64,000 nt of DNA from Caulobacter sp. X (GTDB taxonomy: Bacteria > Pseudomonadota > Alphaproteobacteria > Caulobacterales > Caulobacteraceae): contig NZ_PEGF01000001.1 of the NCBI RefSeq assembly GCF_002742635.1, positions 434,001 through 498,000 of the forward strand, read 5' to 3'. Shown here one piece after another: positions 56,697 to 64,000 of the stretch. Within the stretch, counting starts at the first letter, position 1. Each line of letters starts with the position of its first letter. The notes under the pieces were generated by a model. The model saw nothing but the letters and a program-made list of their open reading frames with translations. It made no database searches and was not told the DNA's origin. The position numbers and the translations under genes are program-made.

Positions 56697-57172
56697 GCCT
56701 TGGGCCCCGTCTCGACCACCATGGCGGCGAACTCGACCTCGGCGGCGACCTTGTCGCCGACCTTGGCGACGCCCTTGAACTTGAAGATCGACGAACGGGC
56801 CCGCAGCACCTCGACCTCCATGCGCAGCACGTCGCCGGGGCGGACGGGCGTGCGGAAACGGGCGTTGTCGACCGACATGAAGAAGATGGTCTTGCCCTCG
56901 GTGTCGACTTCCAGCGACTTGCTCATCAGCACCGCGCCGGTCTGGGCCAAGGCCTCGATGATCAGCACGCCGGGCATCACCGGATTGCCGGGGAAGTGAC
57001 CCTGGAAGAACGGTTCGTTGACCGTCACGCACTTGATGCCGACGATCGACTTGTGGGCGTTGTAGTCCTCGGCGCGATCGACCAGCAGGAACGGATAGCG
57101 GTGCGGAATGCGCGCCAGGATCTCGGCGATGTCGATATCGGTCGACGTCGCTTGTTCGTTGGTCTGGCTCAT
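56693..57172 (-). CDS. fabZ: 3-hydroxyacyl-ACP dehydratase FabZ
   Basis: A 159-residue hot-dog fold dehydratase of fatty acid elongation. The active site His and Glu are in [23 protein letters not shown] (about residues 58-80), preceded by [14 protein letters not shown]. It draws on the same hydroxyacyl-ACP pool as LpxA and LpxD, which explains the linkage. The ATG overlaps the lpxD stop by four bases. The first 18 residues are variable. Confidence 0.97.
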   Translation of the reverse strand: MSQTNEQATSTDIDIAEILARIPHRYPFLLVDRAEDYNAHKSIVGIKCVTVNEPFFQGHFPGNPVMPGVLIIEALAQTGAVLMSKSLEVDTEGKTIFFMSVDNARFRTPVRPGDVLRMEVEVLRARSSIFKFKGVAKVGDKVAAEVEFAAMVVETGPKA

Positions 57173-58194
57173 TCGTCGCCCCTCGTCACTCGGCCGCCCG
57201 CTCTGCGCGACAGCCAGGCGGTTTCTCGGAGCCACCGCTTCAGCGGTCGCGCCGGGAATCCCGTCCATGTTTCACCTTTCGGAACGTCCTTGAACACCGA
57301 GGCGGCCGCCCCGACGCTCGCGCCCGAACCGATATTCAAATGGTCGGCCACCCCGGCCTTGCCGCCAAAGGCGACGCCGTCGCCCACCGTCGTGCTGCCG
57401 GAAATGCCGGTAAACGCAGCCAACACGCAATTACGCCCGATACGGACGTTGTGGGCGACATGCACGAGATTGTCGATCTTGGTGTTCTCGCCGATCGTGG
57501 TGTCGGCGAAAGCGCCCCGATCCACACAGCTGTTGGCGCCGATCGTCACGTTGTCCTGGATCACCACCCGCCCCAGCTGAGGCAGGTCGACCATGCCGCG
57601 CGGCCCGGCGGCGGCGCCAAAGCCGGCCTCGCCGATCACCGCGCCCGCCGAAATGGACACCCGGTCGCCGATCAGCGAAAAGCCGATCACGACGTTAGGT
57701 CCGATCAGGCAGTCGCGGCCGATCACCACGCCGGGCCCGATCACCACGCCGGGCGCCATGCGCGTTCCGCGTCCGATGCGAGCGCCCTGCCCGACCGTCA
57801 CGCCCGGCGACAGCAAGACGCCATCCTCCAGCTCGGCATGGGCGCTTACGGCGTCGGACGAAGGATCCTGGCGTCGCGGCGCGTGAAGGCGCGCGGTCGC
57901 CGCGGCCCAAGCCGCCTGTGGATGCCTGGTGATCAGAGCGGCGCACGTCGCCGGTAGAAAGTCACGGTGTTCCGGCCGCACGAAACACGCGCCGGCGCGC
58001 GTCGCGGCGGCGGCGTCTTTACGCTTGGCGTCCGAGAAGAAGGTGATCGCCTGGGCGTCGGCGGCGTCAAGCGGCGCGACGTGGGCGATCTGACGGTCGC
58101 CCAAGGCCGCGTCCGCCAACTCGGCGGCGCCGGCCCGGGCCAACTCGGAAAGCGATGCCGGACCCAGGCTATCGAAGAAACGCGGGTCCGGCAT
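57169..58194 (-). CDS. lpxD: UDP-3-O-acylglucosamine N-acyltransferase LpxD
   Basis: A 341-residue left-handed beta-helix enzyme that N-acylates UDP-3-O-acyl-GlcN. The N-terminal uridine-binding domain has [20 protein letters not shown]. The hexapeptide repeats (e.g. [19 protein letters not shown]) include the catalytic His in [15 protein letters not shown] (about residue 247). The C-terminus ends in a basic helix. It lies upstream of fabZ with a 4-nt overlap and 54 nt after the Skp gene. Confidence 0.96.
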   Translation of the reverse strand: MPDPRFFDSLGPASLSELARAGAAELADAALGDRQIAHVAPLDAADAQAITFFSDAKRKDAAAATRAGACFVRPEHRDFLPATCAALITRHPQAAWAAATARLHAPRRQDPSSDAVSAHAELEDGVLLSPGVTVGQGARIGRGTRMAPGVVIGPGVVIGRDCLIGPNVVIGFSLIGDRVSISAGAVIGEAGFGAAAGPRGMVDLPQLGRVVIQDNVTIGANSCVDRGAFADTTIGENTKIDNLVHVAHNVRIGRNCVLAAFTGISGSTTVGDGVAFGGKAGVADHLNIGSGASVGAAASVFKDVPKGETWTGFPARPLKRWLRETAWLSRRAGGRVTRGDE

Positions 58195-58248
58195 GGCTCC
58201 TCACGGCGAATACAATTCCCTTAGGTAACCCCAAAGGAGACGATTCGC

Positions 58249-58896
58249 TTACTTATTGGTCGGTTGCAGAGCTTGAGCGCCCGGGACCGGCTGGTCCAGA
58301 CGTTCGCGATCGAAGGTCAGGGTCTTGATGCGGGCGTCCAGAGCGGCGACGACGGCGTCGGTGATGTCCATGGCCGGGTTAGCCAGCATCACGGAGTCGC
58401 GGTCAAACAGGATGCTGCACTTCTGCGCCTGATAGACTTGGCGGATCGGCGTATCCAGCTCTTGATAGACGCGCGACAGCGCCTTTTGCTCGGTCGCTTC
58501 ATATTCCTTCTGGCGCAGCTGCGCCTTACGTTGCCAGGCGTTGGCCTTGACCTGCAGAGCGGCGCCTTGCTGCTCCTGAGCGTCTTGGGCCAGGGTGGCG
58601 CGCTTGGCGTCGAGGGCCTTGGCTTCGGTCTCGAGCGCGGTGCGCTCGCCGTTCAGCTCGGCCTGCACCTGGCCAGCAATGGTCTTCAGGCGGGCGTCGA
58701 CGGCCTTGCCGACCAGCGATTGGCCGACCGCGCGCTTGTCCGAAAAGATGCAGACGCCCGGCAGGGCCGGACCGTGCGTGACGGCCGGAGCCGCGGGAGC
58801 GGCGGCCGGAGCGGCCGGAGCCGTCTGGGCCGAAGCGCTGGTCGCGATAGCGAGGGCGACAACGCTGGAAGCGGCCGCGGACAGGAACTTGGACAT
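58249..58896 (-). CDS. skp: OmpH/Skp family periplasmic chaperone
   Basis: A 215-residue exported protein with a signal peptide ending near TSASAQTA. A short Ala/Pro stretch is followed by the Skp domain, with long coiled-coil helices at about 75-150 (e.g. NGERTALETEAKALDAKRA, AWQRKAQLRQKEYEATEQKAL). Skp trimers hold unfolded outer membrane proteins for BamA. The gene starts 2 nt downstream of the bamA stop, as expected. The C-terminal tail after the domain is longer than in E. coli. Confidence 0.9.
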   Translation of the reverse strand: MSKFLSAAASSVVALAIATSASAQTAPAAPAAAPAAPAVTHGPALPGVCIFSDKRAVGQSLVGKAVDARLKTIAGQVQAELNGERTALETEAKALDAKRATLAQDAQEQQGAALQVKANAWQRKAQLRQKEYEATEQKALSRVYQELDTPIRQVYQAQKCSILFDRDSVMLANPAMDITDAVVAALDARIKTLTFDRERLDQPVPGAQALQPTNK

Positions 58897-58898
58897 GT

Positions 58899-61250
58899 TT
58901 ATTGGAACCTTGTGGAGGTGGAGAACCGGAACGTCTCGGTTCGGTCGTAGCTTTCCTTGGCCAAAATGCGGCTGATATCGAACCGAATGGGACCCATGGG
59001 GGATTTCCAGTCGATCGAGATACCGGCCGAGGCACGCAGACCAAGGTTATCCTTGATGTTCGGATCGAAGACGCCAGGCGACTTCTGACGATCCACATCG
59101 TCCAGCAGGCCGGCCGTACCCACGTCGCTGAACAGAGCGGCCTTGATGCCGTACTGCTCAGGCAGGAAGGTCGGCACGGTCAGCTCGAAGGTGCTGATGG
59201 CGTAGAGTTTGGCGCCCATCGAGTTGTTCGTGCTCGAGATGTCGCGCGGGCCGATACCGGCGATCTCGAAGCCGCGGAACGAGGTGCCGCCGCGATAGAA
59301 GCGGTCGTTGATCCGGACGTTGTCGCCGCCCCAGCCCTGGATGTAGCCGAACGAGCCGGTAGCGCTGAACACCAGGTCCTTGGTGAAGCCCCAATACCAG
59401 CCGGCGTCGGCTTCGGTCTTGAGGTACTTCACGTCGCCGCCCAGCCCGGCCAGATCCTGGTTCAAGTCCGCGAACCAGCCGCGGGTCGGGTTGATCGGGT
59501 CATTCCGCTTGTCGATGCGCAGCCCATAACCGATCATCGAGGTGATGTAGGCGCCGCGCTGCAGGCAGAGGATCTGCGAGACCGAGCCGCTGGTGCAGAG
59601 GCTGTCGGCGACGCTGACGTCGTCCTGGCGGATCGTGTAGCGCAGGCTCATCGAGGCGTCGTTCGTCAGCGGGAAGCCGAAGCGCACGTCGCCGCCGACC
59701 GACTTGGTGTCGTAGGCCGCGTAGTCCGACAGATCGTAGCGGAAGGTGTAGAGGTTCACGCCCGCGACCAGGTTGCGGCCCAGGAAGCGCGGCTCGGAGA
59801 AGCCGAAGTCGACCTGCTGACGCAGCGAACCGACCGAGGCGCGCGCCCGGAAGTTCTGACCGCGGCCGCGGAAGTTCCGCTCGGTGATGCCGACGTCCAG
59901 CACCAGCTTGTCGACCGAGCTGTAGCCGGCGCTGAAGGACAGTTCGCCGGTCGGCTGTTCCTCGACCTTGACCCGCAGGTTCGTACGATCGGGCGCCGAG
60001 CCGGGGGTGTCGTCGATGTCGACTTCCTTGAAGAAGCCCAGGCGACGGATGTTGTTCTTCGACCGGTCGACCAGCACGCGGTTGTAGGCGTCGCCCTCGG
60101 CCACTTCCAGCTCGCGGCGCAGGACGTAGTCCAGCGTGCGGGTGTTGCCGACGATGTCGATGCGGTCGACATAGACGCGCGGCCCTTCGCGGACCGAGAA
60201 CACGACGTCGACGGTCTTGGTCTCGCGGTTGGGCACATAGCGCGGACGCACGTCCACGAAGGCGAAGCCAGCCGCGCCCGCCGCGAAGGTCAGGGCGTCG
60301 GTCGCCTGCTCGATACGCTCGTCCTCGTAGAGCTGGCCGGCGCGGATCGGCAGGATCTGAGCCAGCAGATTGCCGTCCAGCTTCTTGAGCTCGGTCTCGA
60401 CCGTGACCTTGCCGAACTTGTACTTCGGACCTTCATCCAGCGTGTAGGTGACGGCGAAGCCGTTCTTGTCCGGCGCCAGTTCGGCCACCGACGAAATCAC
60501 GCGGAAATCGAAATAGCCGCGGTTGCGGTAGTGCTTGCGCAGTTGTTCGCGGTCGTACTCGATCCGATCGGGATCGTAGTTGTCGTTGCTGGTCAGGATT
60601 TTGTACCAGCGGCTTTCCTTGGTCACGATGACATCGCGCAGGTCGTTGTCCGAGAACTCGGAATTGCCCAGGAAGTTGATGCCCAGCACGCCGCTCTTGG
60701 GGCCTTCGCTGATCTCGAACACCAGGTCGACGCGCTTCTGCGGCAGTTCCACGACCTTCGGCGTCACGGTCGCCGAGATGCGGCCCGAACGGCGATAGAG
60801 CTCGATGATGCGCTGAACGTCGGCCTGCACCTTGGCGCGGGTGAAGATACCGCGCGGGCGGATCTGCACTTCGTCCTTCAGCTTGTCTTCCTTGAGGGAC
60901 GAATTCCCCTCGAAGACCACCTGGTTGATGATCGGGTTCTCGACCACCTTCACGACGAGGTCGCCGCCCTGCATCTCGATCTTCACGTCCGCGAACAGGT
61001 CGGTGCGCGCCAGGGTCTTCAGGGCCAGGTCAAGACGCTGGGAATCGACCGTGTCGCCCGGCTGGATCGGCAGGTAGGACAGAACGGTGCCCTGCTCGAT
61101 CCGCTCGTTGCCCTGCACGACGATGCGCTGCACCACACCGGTCTGGGCGGCCTGTGCGAAGGCCTGATGCGGAGCCACCAAGGCCGTCGAGCCGAGGAGC
61201 AGCGCCATACCAGTGGCGAACGCGGCGCTTTGGGCGCGGAATCTGTTCAT
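58899..61250 (-). CDS. bamA: Outer membrane assembly factor BamA
   Basis: A 783-residue Omp85 protein, the catalyst of beta-barrel insertion. It has a signal peptide (about 1-32, ending HQAFAQ) and five POTRA domains at about 40-420 (e.g. VVQRIVVQGNERIEQGTVL, INQVVFEGNSSLKEDKLKD, YVDRIDIVGNTRTLDYVLR). The 16-strand barrel follows, with the RGF-type motif in FYRGGTSFRGFEIAGIGP and a C-terminal strand ending in Phe-Gln (RFSTSTRFQ), one residue past the usual terminal Phe. The ATG at 61250 was chosen; an in-frame ATG at 61262 adds four residues. It lies between rseP and skp. Confidence 0.95.
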   Translation of the reverse strand: MNRFRAQSAAFATGMALLLGSTALVAPHQAFAQAAQTGVVQRIVVQGNERIEQGTVLSYLPIQPGDTVDSQRLDLALKTLARTDLFADVKIEMQGGDLVVKVVENPIINQVVFEGNSSLKEDKLKDEVQIRPRGIFTRAKVQADVQRIIELYRRSGRISATVTPKVVELPQKRVDLVFEISEGPKSGVLGINFLGNSEFSDNDLRDVIVTKESRWYKILTSNDNYDPDRIEYDREQLRKHYRNRGYFDFRVISSVAELAPDKNGFAVTYTLDEGPKYKFGKVTVETELKKLDGNLLAQILPIRAGQLYEDERIEQATDALTFAAGAAGFAFVDVRPRYVPNRETKTVDVVFSVREGPRVYVDRIDIVGNTRTLDYVLRRELEVAEGDAYNRVLVDRSKNNIRRLGFFKEVDIDDTPGSAPDRTNLRVKVEEQPTGELSFSAGYSSVDKLVLDVGITERNFRGRGQNFRARASVGSLRQQVDFGFSEPRFLGRNLVAGVNLYTFRYDLSDYAAYDTKSVGGDVRFGFPLTNDASMSLRYTIRQDDVSVADSLCTSGSVSQILCLQRGAYITSMIGYGLRIDKRNDPINPTRGWFADLNQDLAGLGGDVKYLKTEADAGWYWGFTKDLVFSATGSFGYIQGWGGDNVRINDRFYRGGTSFRGFEIAGIGPRDISSTNNSMGAKLYAISTFELTVPTFLPEQYGIKAALFSDVGTAGLLDDVDRQKSPGVFDPNIKDNLGLRASAGISIDWKSPMGPIRFDISRILAKESYDRTETFRFSTSTRFQ

Positions 61251-61279
61251 GTGACCAATCATGGACGGAGGGCGGGCGT

Positions 61280-62476
61280 TCACGTGAACAGGCCGCCGAT
61301 GAATTTGAACACGTCGTAGCGGTTGAGGTCGTTCCACGCCGCGAACAGCATGAAACCCAGGATCAAGGCAAGCCCCGCGCGGAAGCCGGCCGCCTGAAAG
61401 TCCGCTCGCAGCGGCCGCCGGGCCACGGCCTCATAGGCGTACATCAGCAAGTGGCCCCCATCGAGGATCGGGATCGGCAACAGGTTCATGAAGCCGATGC
61501 TGACCGACAGGCTGGCGATCAGCAGCATGGACGAGACGAAGACCCGTAGCGCCATCGTCGCCATATCCGGCGCGCCGGCGGCGCTGGCCTTGGTGACCGC
61601 GCCGGCGGTGTGGCCGATGCCGATAATGCCGCTGATCTGATCCGCGGGCAGTTGCCCGGTCACCAGGCGGCCGAGATAGAAGCCGATCGTCTTGATCATG
61701 CCCCACACCTCGACCGTGGCGTCGGGAATGGCGGTCAGGACGCTGGACTTCTCGAGGCGCGAGACGCTGCCCAGCACCACGCCCATGCGGCCTTCCTTGA
61801 TGCGGCCGCGGATGTCGTCGCGGCTTTCGGCCAGGGCGGGAACAACGGTGACGTGCTGCACGCGCCCCGCCCGCTCGATCGTCAGGTCGATCGGCATCTT
61901 CGCGCGCAAGGAAACGTAGGCGCTAACGTCGCCCGCGCCGCGGATCGGCGTCTTGTCGGCCTTCAGCAGGATATCCCCCGGCAACAGGCCCGCTTGGGCG
62001 GCTGGCGAGTTGGGCTGCACCTCGCGCACCGTCGCCTGGCCGCGCGGATTGCCGATGATGACCAGAAAGGCGGCCATGATCAGGATGGCGAGGATGAAGT
62101 TGGCCATCGGACCGGCGACGGCGATCAGCGCGCGCTGCCAGACCGGCTTGAAGTGGAAGTAGCGCTTGACCGCCGCCTCGCCCTCACGCGCGACGATGGC
62201 GCGTTTCATGGCCGTGAGATCGTTCTGGTCGGGCACGCTGGCGGCGTTCTCGTCGCCCGAGAACCGGACGTAGCCGCCCAGCGGAATCGCCGCGATGCGC
62301 CACTCGACGCCTTGCTTGTCGCGCCAAGAGAACAGCGCTCGACCGAAACCGATCGAGAAGCAGTCGATCGCGACCCCACAGGCGCGCGCCACCCAGAAAT
62401 GGCCCAGCTCGTGGATCGTCACCACGATGGACAGCACGAAGATCGTGGGAACGATGTAGAACAGCACGTCGGTCAT
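61280..62476 (-). CDS. rseP: Site-2 RIP metalloprotease RseP (MmpA of Caulobacter)
   Basis: A 398-residue intramembrane zinc protease. The first membrane segment carries HELGH in VTIHELGHFWVARACG (about residue 22-26). A PDZ domain lies at about 125-205 (VREVQPNSPAAQAGLLPGD). The C-terminal LPIPILDGGHLLMY holds the Asp ligand. In Caulobacter the homologue MmpA cleaves the polarity factor PodJ; E. coli RseP cleaves RseA. It is between dxr and bamA, the standard order. Confidence 0.95.
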   Translation of the reverse strand: MTDVLFYIVPTIFVLSIVVTIHELGHFWVARACGVAIDCFSIGFGRALFSWRDKQGVEWRIAAIPLGGYVRFSGDENAASVPDQNDLTAMKRAIVAREGEAAVKRYFHFKPVWQRALIAVAGPMANFILAILIMAAFLVIIGNPRGQATVREVQPNSPAAQAGLLPGDILLKADKTPIRGAGDVSAYVSLRAKMPIDLTIERAGRVQHVTVVPALAESRDDIRGRIKEGRMGVVLGSVSRLEKSSVLTAIPDATVEVWGMIKTIGFYLGRLVTGQLPADQISGIIGIGHTAGAVTKASAAGAPDMATMALRVFVSSMLLIASLSVSIGFMNLLPIPILDGGHLLMYAYEAVARRPLRADFQAAGFRAGLALILGFMLFAAWNDLNRYDVFKFIGGLFT

Positions 62477-62496
62477 GAAATGGCCGGGTCTCCCGA

Positions 62497-63693
62497 TCAG
62501 CGCCGATGCTTTTGCGCGACAACCTCGGCCGCAATGCGGCGAGCGCTGGCGTCGATCATCATCGCATTATCGACGGCGTCACCTTCCGCAACGGAGAGCC
62601 CACCCAGACTGTTCATACGCTCGAGGGTTCCCGCCACCGCGGCGGCAATATCGAGAAAGCCAATCTTCCGGTCAAGGAAAGCGGCGACCGCGACCTCATT
62701 GGCGGCGTTCATGGCCGTCGGCGCGCCGCCGCCGAGGCGCAGCGCCTCGCGGGCGATGCCGATCGACGGGAAGCGATCCAGGTCGGGCGATTCGAAGGTC
62801 AGCTGGCCGTAGGCGGCCAGATCGAGGCGCGGCGCGGGCCAGGGCAAACGATCGGGCCAGGAGAAAGCGCAGGCGATCGGGCTGCGCATGTCCGGCGGGC
62901 CCAGCTGCGCCAGCGTCGAGCCATCGGCATACTCCACCAGGCTATGGATCACGGACTGCGGGTGGATCACGACGTCGACGCGGTCTTCTGGGGTTCCGAA
63001 CAGGTAGGAGGCTTCGATCATCTCAAGCCCCTTGTTCATCATCGTCGCGGAATCGACCGAAATCTTGGCGCCCATCGACCAGTTGGGATGGGCCACCGCC
63101 TGTTCAGGCGTCGCGACCGCCATGGCGGCCTTGTCCCAGGTGCGGAACGGGCCGCCCGAGGCCGTCAGGATCAGCCGGGCGACGCGATGCGCGCACTCAG
63201 GCTGCAGCACCTGGAAGATCGCCGAATGCTCCGAATCGACCGGGATCACCGAGCCGCCCGCCGCCTTGGCGATCCCGAGAAGCGCGGGCCCGGCGCAGAC
63301 GAGGCTCTCCTTGTTCGCCAGGGCGATAACCGCCCCGGTTCGCGCGGCGGCCAGGGTCGGCGCCAAGCCGGCCGCCCCGACGATCGCCGACATCACCCAG
63401 TCCGCGCCCATGGCCGCGGCCTCGATGATCGCGTCCGCGCCGGCGGCGGCGCGGACGCCGCTTCCGGCGAGGCCCGCTCGAAGAGCTCCAAGCTTGGTTT
63501 CGTCCTGGATCACCGCGACCTGCGGTCGCCAGCGCAGCGCCTGCTCGATCAGGCGATCGACGTTGCCCCCGGCCGTCAGCGCCAGGATTTCGACCGGCAC
63601 GCCGGCCTCTTCGAAAAGGCTCAAGGTCGAAAGGCCGATCGATCCGGTCGAGCCCAGCACCACCACCTTGCGTGGCGAGGTCAATGCGCCCAT
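62497..63693 (-). CDS. dxr: 1-Deoxy-D-xylulose 5-phosphate reductoisomerase
   Basis: A 398-residue enzyme of the MEP isoprenoid pathway making 2-C-methyl-erythritol 4-phosphate. The NADPH site is [16 protein letters not shown] (residues 10-25). It has [14 protein letters not shown], the metal motif [11 protein letters not shown] (Asp and Glu about residue 151-155), TASGGPFR and the substrate part [20 protein letters not shown]. The ATG overlaps the cdsA 3' end by 13 nt. It is fully intact. Confidence 0.97.
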   Translation of the reverse strand: MGALTSPRKVVVLGSTGSIGLSTLSLFEEAGVPVEILALTAGGNVDRLIEQALRWRPQVAVIQDETKLGALRAGLAGSGVRAAAGADAIIEAAAMGADWVMSAIVGAAGLAPTLAAARTGAVIALANKESLVCAGPALLGIAKAAGGSVIPVDSEHSAIFQVLQPECAHRVARLILTASGGPFRTWDKAAMAVATPEQAVAHPNWSMGAKISVDSATMMNKGLEMIEASYLFGTPEDRVDVVIHPQSVIHSLVEYADGSTLAQLGPPDMRSPIACAFSWPDRLPWPAPRLDLAAYGQLTFESPDLDRFPSIGIAREALRLGGGAPTAMNAANEVAVAAFLDRKIGFLDIAAAVAGTLERMNSLGGLSVAEGDAVDNAMMIDASARRIAAEVVAQKHRR

Positions 63694-64000
63694 CCCCAGT
63701 GATCGACGAGACGCACGGCGGCGATGACGATGGCCGCGAACATCAGGCCATCGACGCGGTCCAGCAGACCGCCGTGGCCCGGAATGATGTCGCCGCTGTC
63801 CTTCACGCCAAAGCGGCGCTTGAGCATCGACTCCCAGAGGTCGCCGGCCATGGTCGCCAGCCCGCCCAGAAAGCCCACCAGCGCCGCGGCCGGCCAGACC
63901 AGCTTCAGCTGGGCGAAATAGGCGACCAGCACGGCGCCGATCGTCGCCGCCACCAGCCCGCCGACGAAACCCGACCAGGTCTTGTTCGGCGAGATCTGGG
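63681..64000 (-). CDS. cdsA: Phosphatidate cytidylyltransferase CdsA (5' part outside window)
   Basis: Only the C-terminal 105 residues are present; the gene continues beyond 64000. They start [14 protein letters not shown] and hold the family signature in [19 protein letters not shown] followed by [10 protein letters not shown], the CTP/metal site. Two membrane segments flank it. The enzyme makes CDP-diacylglycerol for phospholipid synthesis. It probably heads the co-transcribed cdsA-dxr-rseP-bamA group seen here. Confidence 0.95.
   Translation of the reverse strand, partial: QISPNKTWSGFVGGLVAATIGAVLVAYFAQLKLVWPAAALVGFLGGLATMAGDLWESMLKRRFGVKDSGDIIPGHGGLLDRVDGLMFAAIVIAAVRLVDHWGWAH

Overview
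The window is a GC-rich (about two-thirds G+C), gene-dense piece of an alphaproteobacterial chromosome, almost certainly Caulobacter or a very close relative. The evidence is the content and order of genes: an lmdC-type M23 peptidase followed by the bactofilin bacA, LpxI instead of LpxH in the lipid A cluster, lexA with GTTC-N7-GTTC type operators, an alphaproteobacterial RNase E ending in a GWW motif, and promoters of the TTGAC-N10-14-GCTANA type. It is core genome. I see no insertion sequence, phage, CRISPR array, tRNA or rRNA gene.

Layout. Positions 1-8.6 kb, read right to left, hold an Fe-S cluster operon: iscR, an IscS-like desulfurase, sufB, sufC, sufD, sufS, sufT and sufA. It ends in a 66-residue Cys-rich protein, followed by a glycosyltransferase and a DUF6165 gene. 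From 8.6 to 12.5 kb are an alpha/beta hydrolase, anmK, tyrS and bcp. From 12.7 to 20.0 kb are envelope and shape genes (M23 peptidase, bacA, PBP1A, the amidase amiC) with prfB, which carries the classic programmed +1 frameshift. From 20 to 25.6 kb are rne with a long leader, an M48/TPR protease and a DsbA-like lipoprotein. From 25.8 to 31 kb are thiSG, aroQ, accBC, aat, DUF2155 and NDUFA12. At 31.2-34.0 kb is a large protein that I read as a catalytically degenerate paralogue of the B12-dependent ribonucleotide reductase NrdJ. A secreted pentapeptide-repeat protein, aspS and tpiA follow.

From 38 to 51.7 kb runs ppiD-trpE, trpGDC, an acyltransferase, lexA, a PEP-mutase family gene, comEC, gltX and gltA. 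From 51.8 kb to the end, on the minus strand, are an orphan flagellar pair (FlhB C-terminal homologue and FliK-like) and the lipid A/outer membrane cluster cdsA-dxr-rseP-bamA-skp-lpxD-fabZ-lpxA-lpxI-lpxB, which makes lipid A and assembles outer membrane proteins.

The genes work together mainly in Fe-S biogenesis under IscR, peptidoglycan growth and remodelling, outer membrane biogenesis, tryptophan synthesis and the SOS response. The observations most worth follow-up are the NrdJ-like pseudoenzyme, the Cys-rich small protein coupled to sufA, the SufS N-terminus built from a repeat element, the CcrM-site cluster before lmdC-bacA, and the long rne leader.
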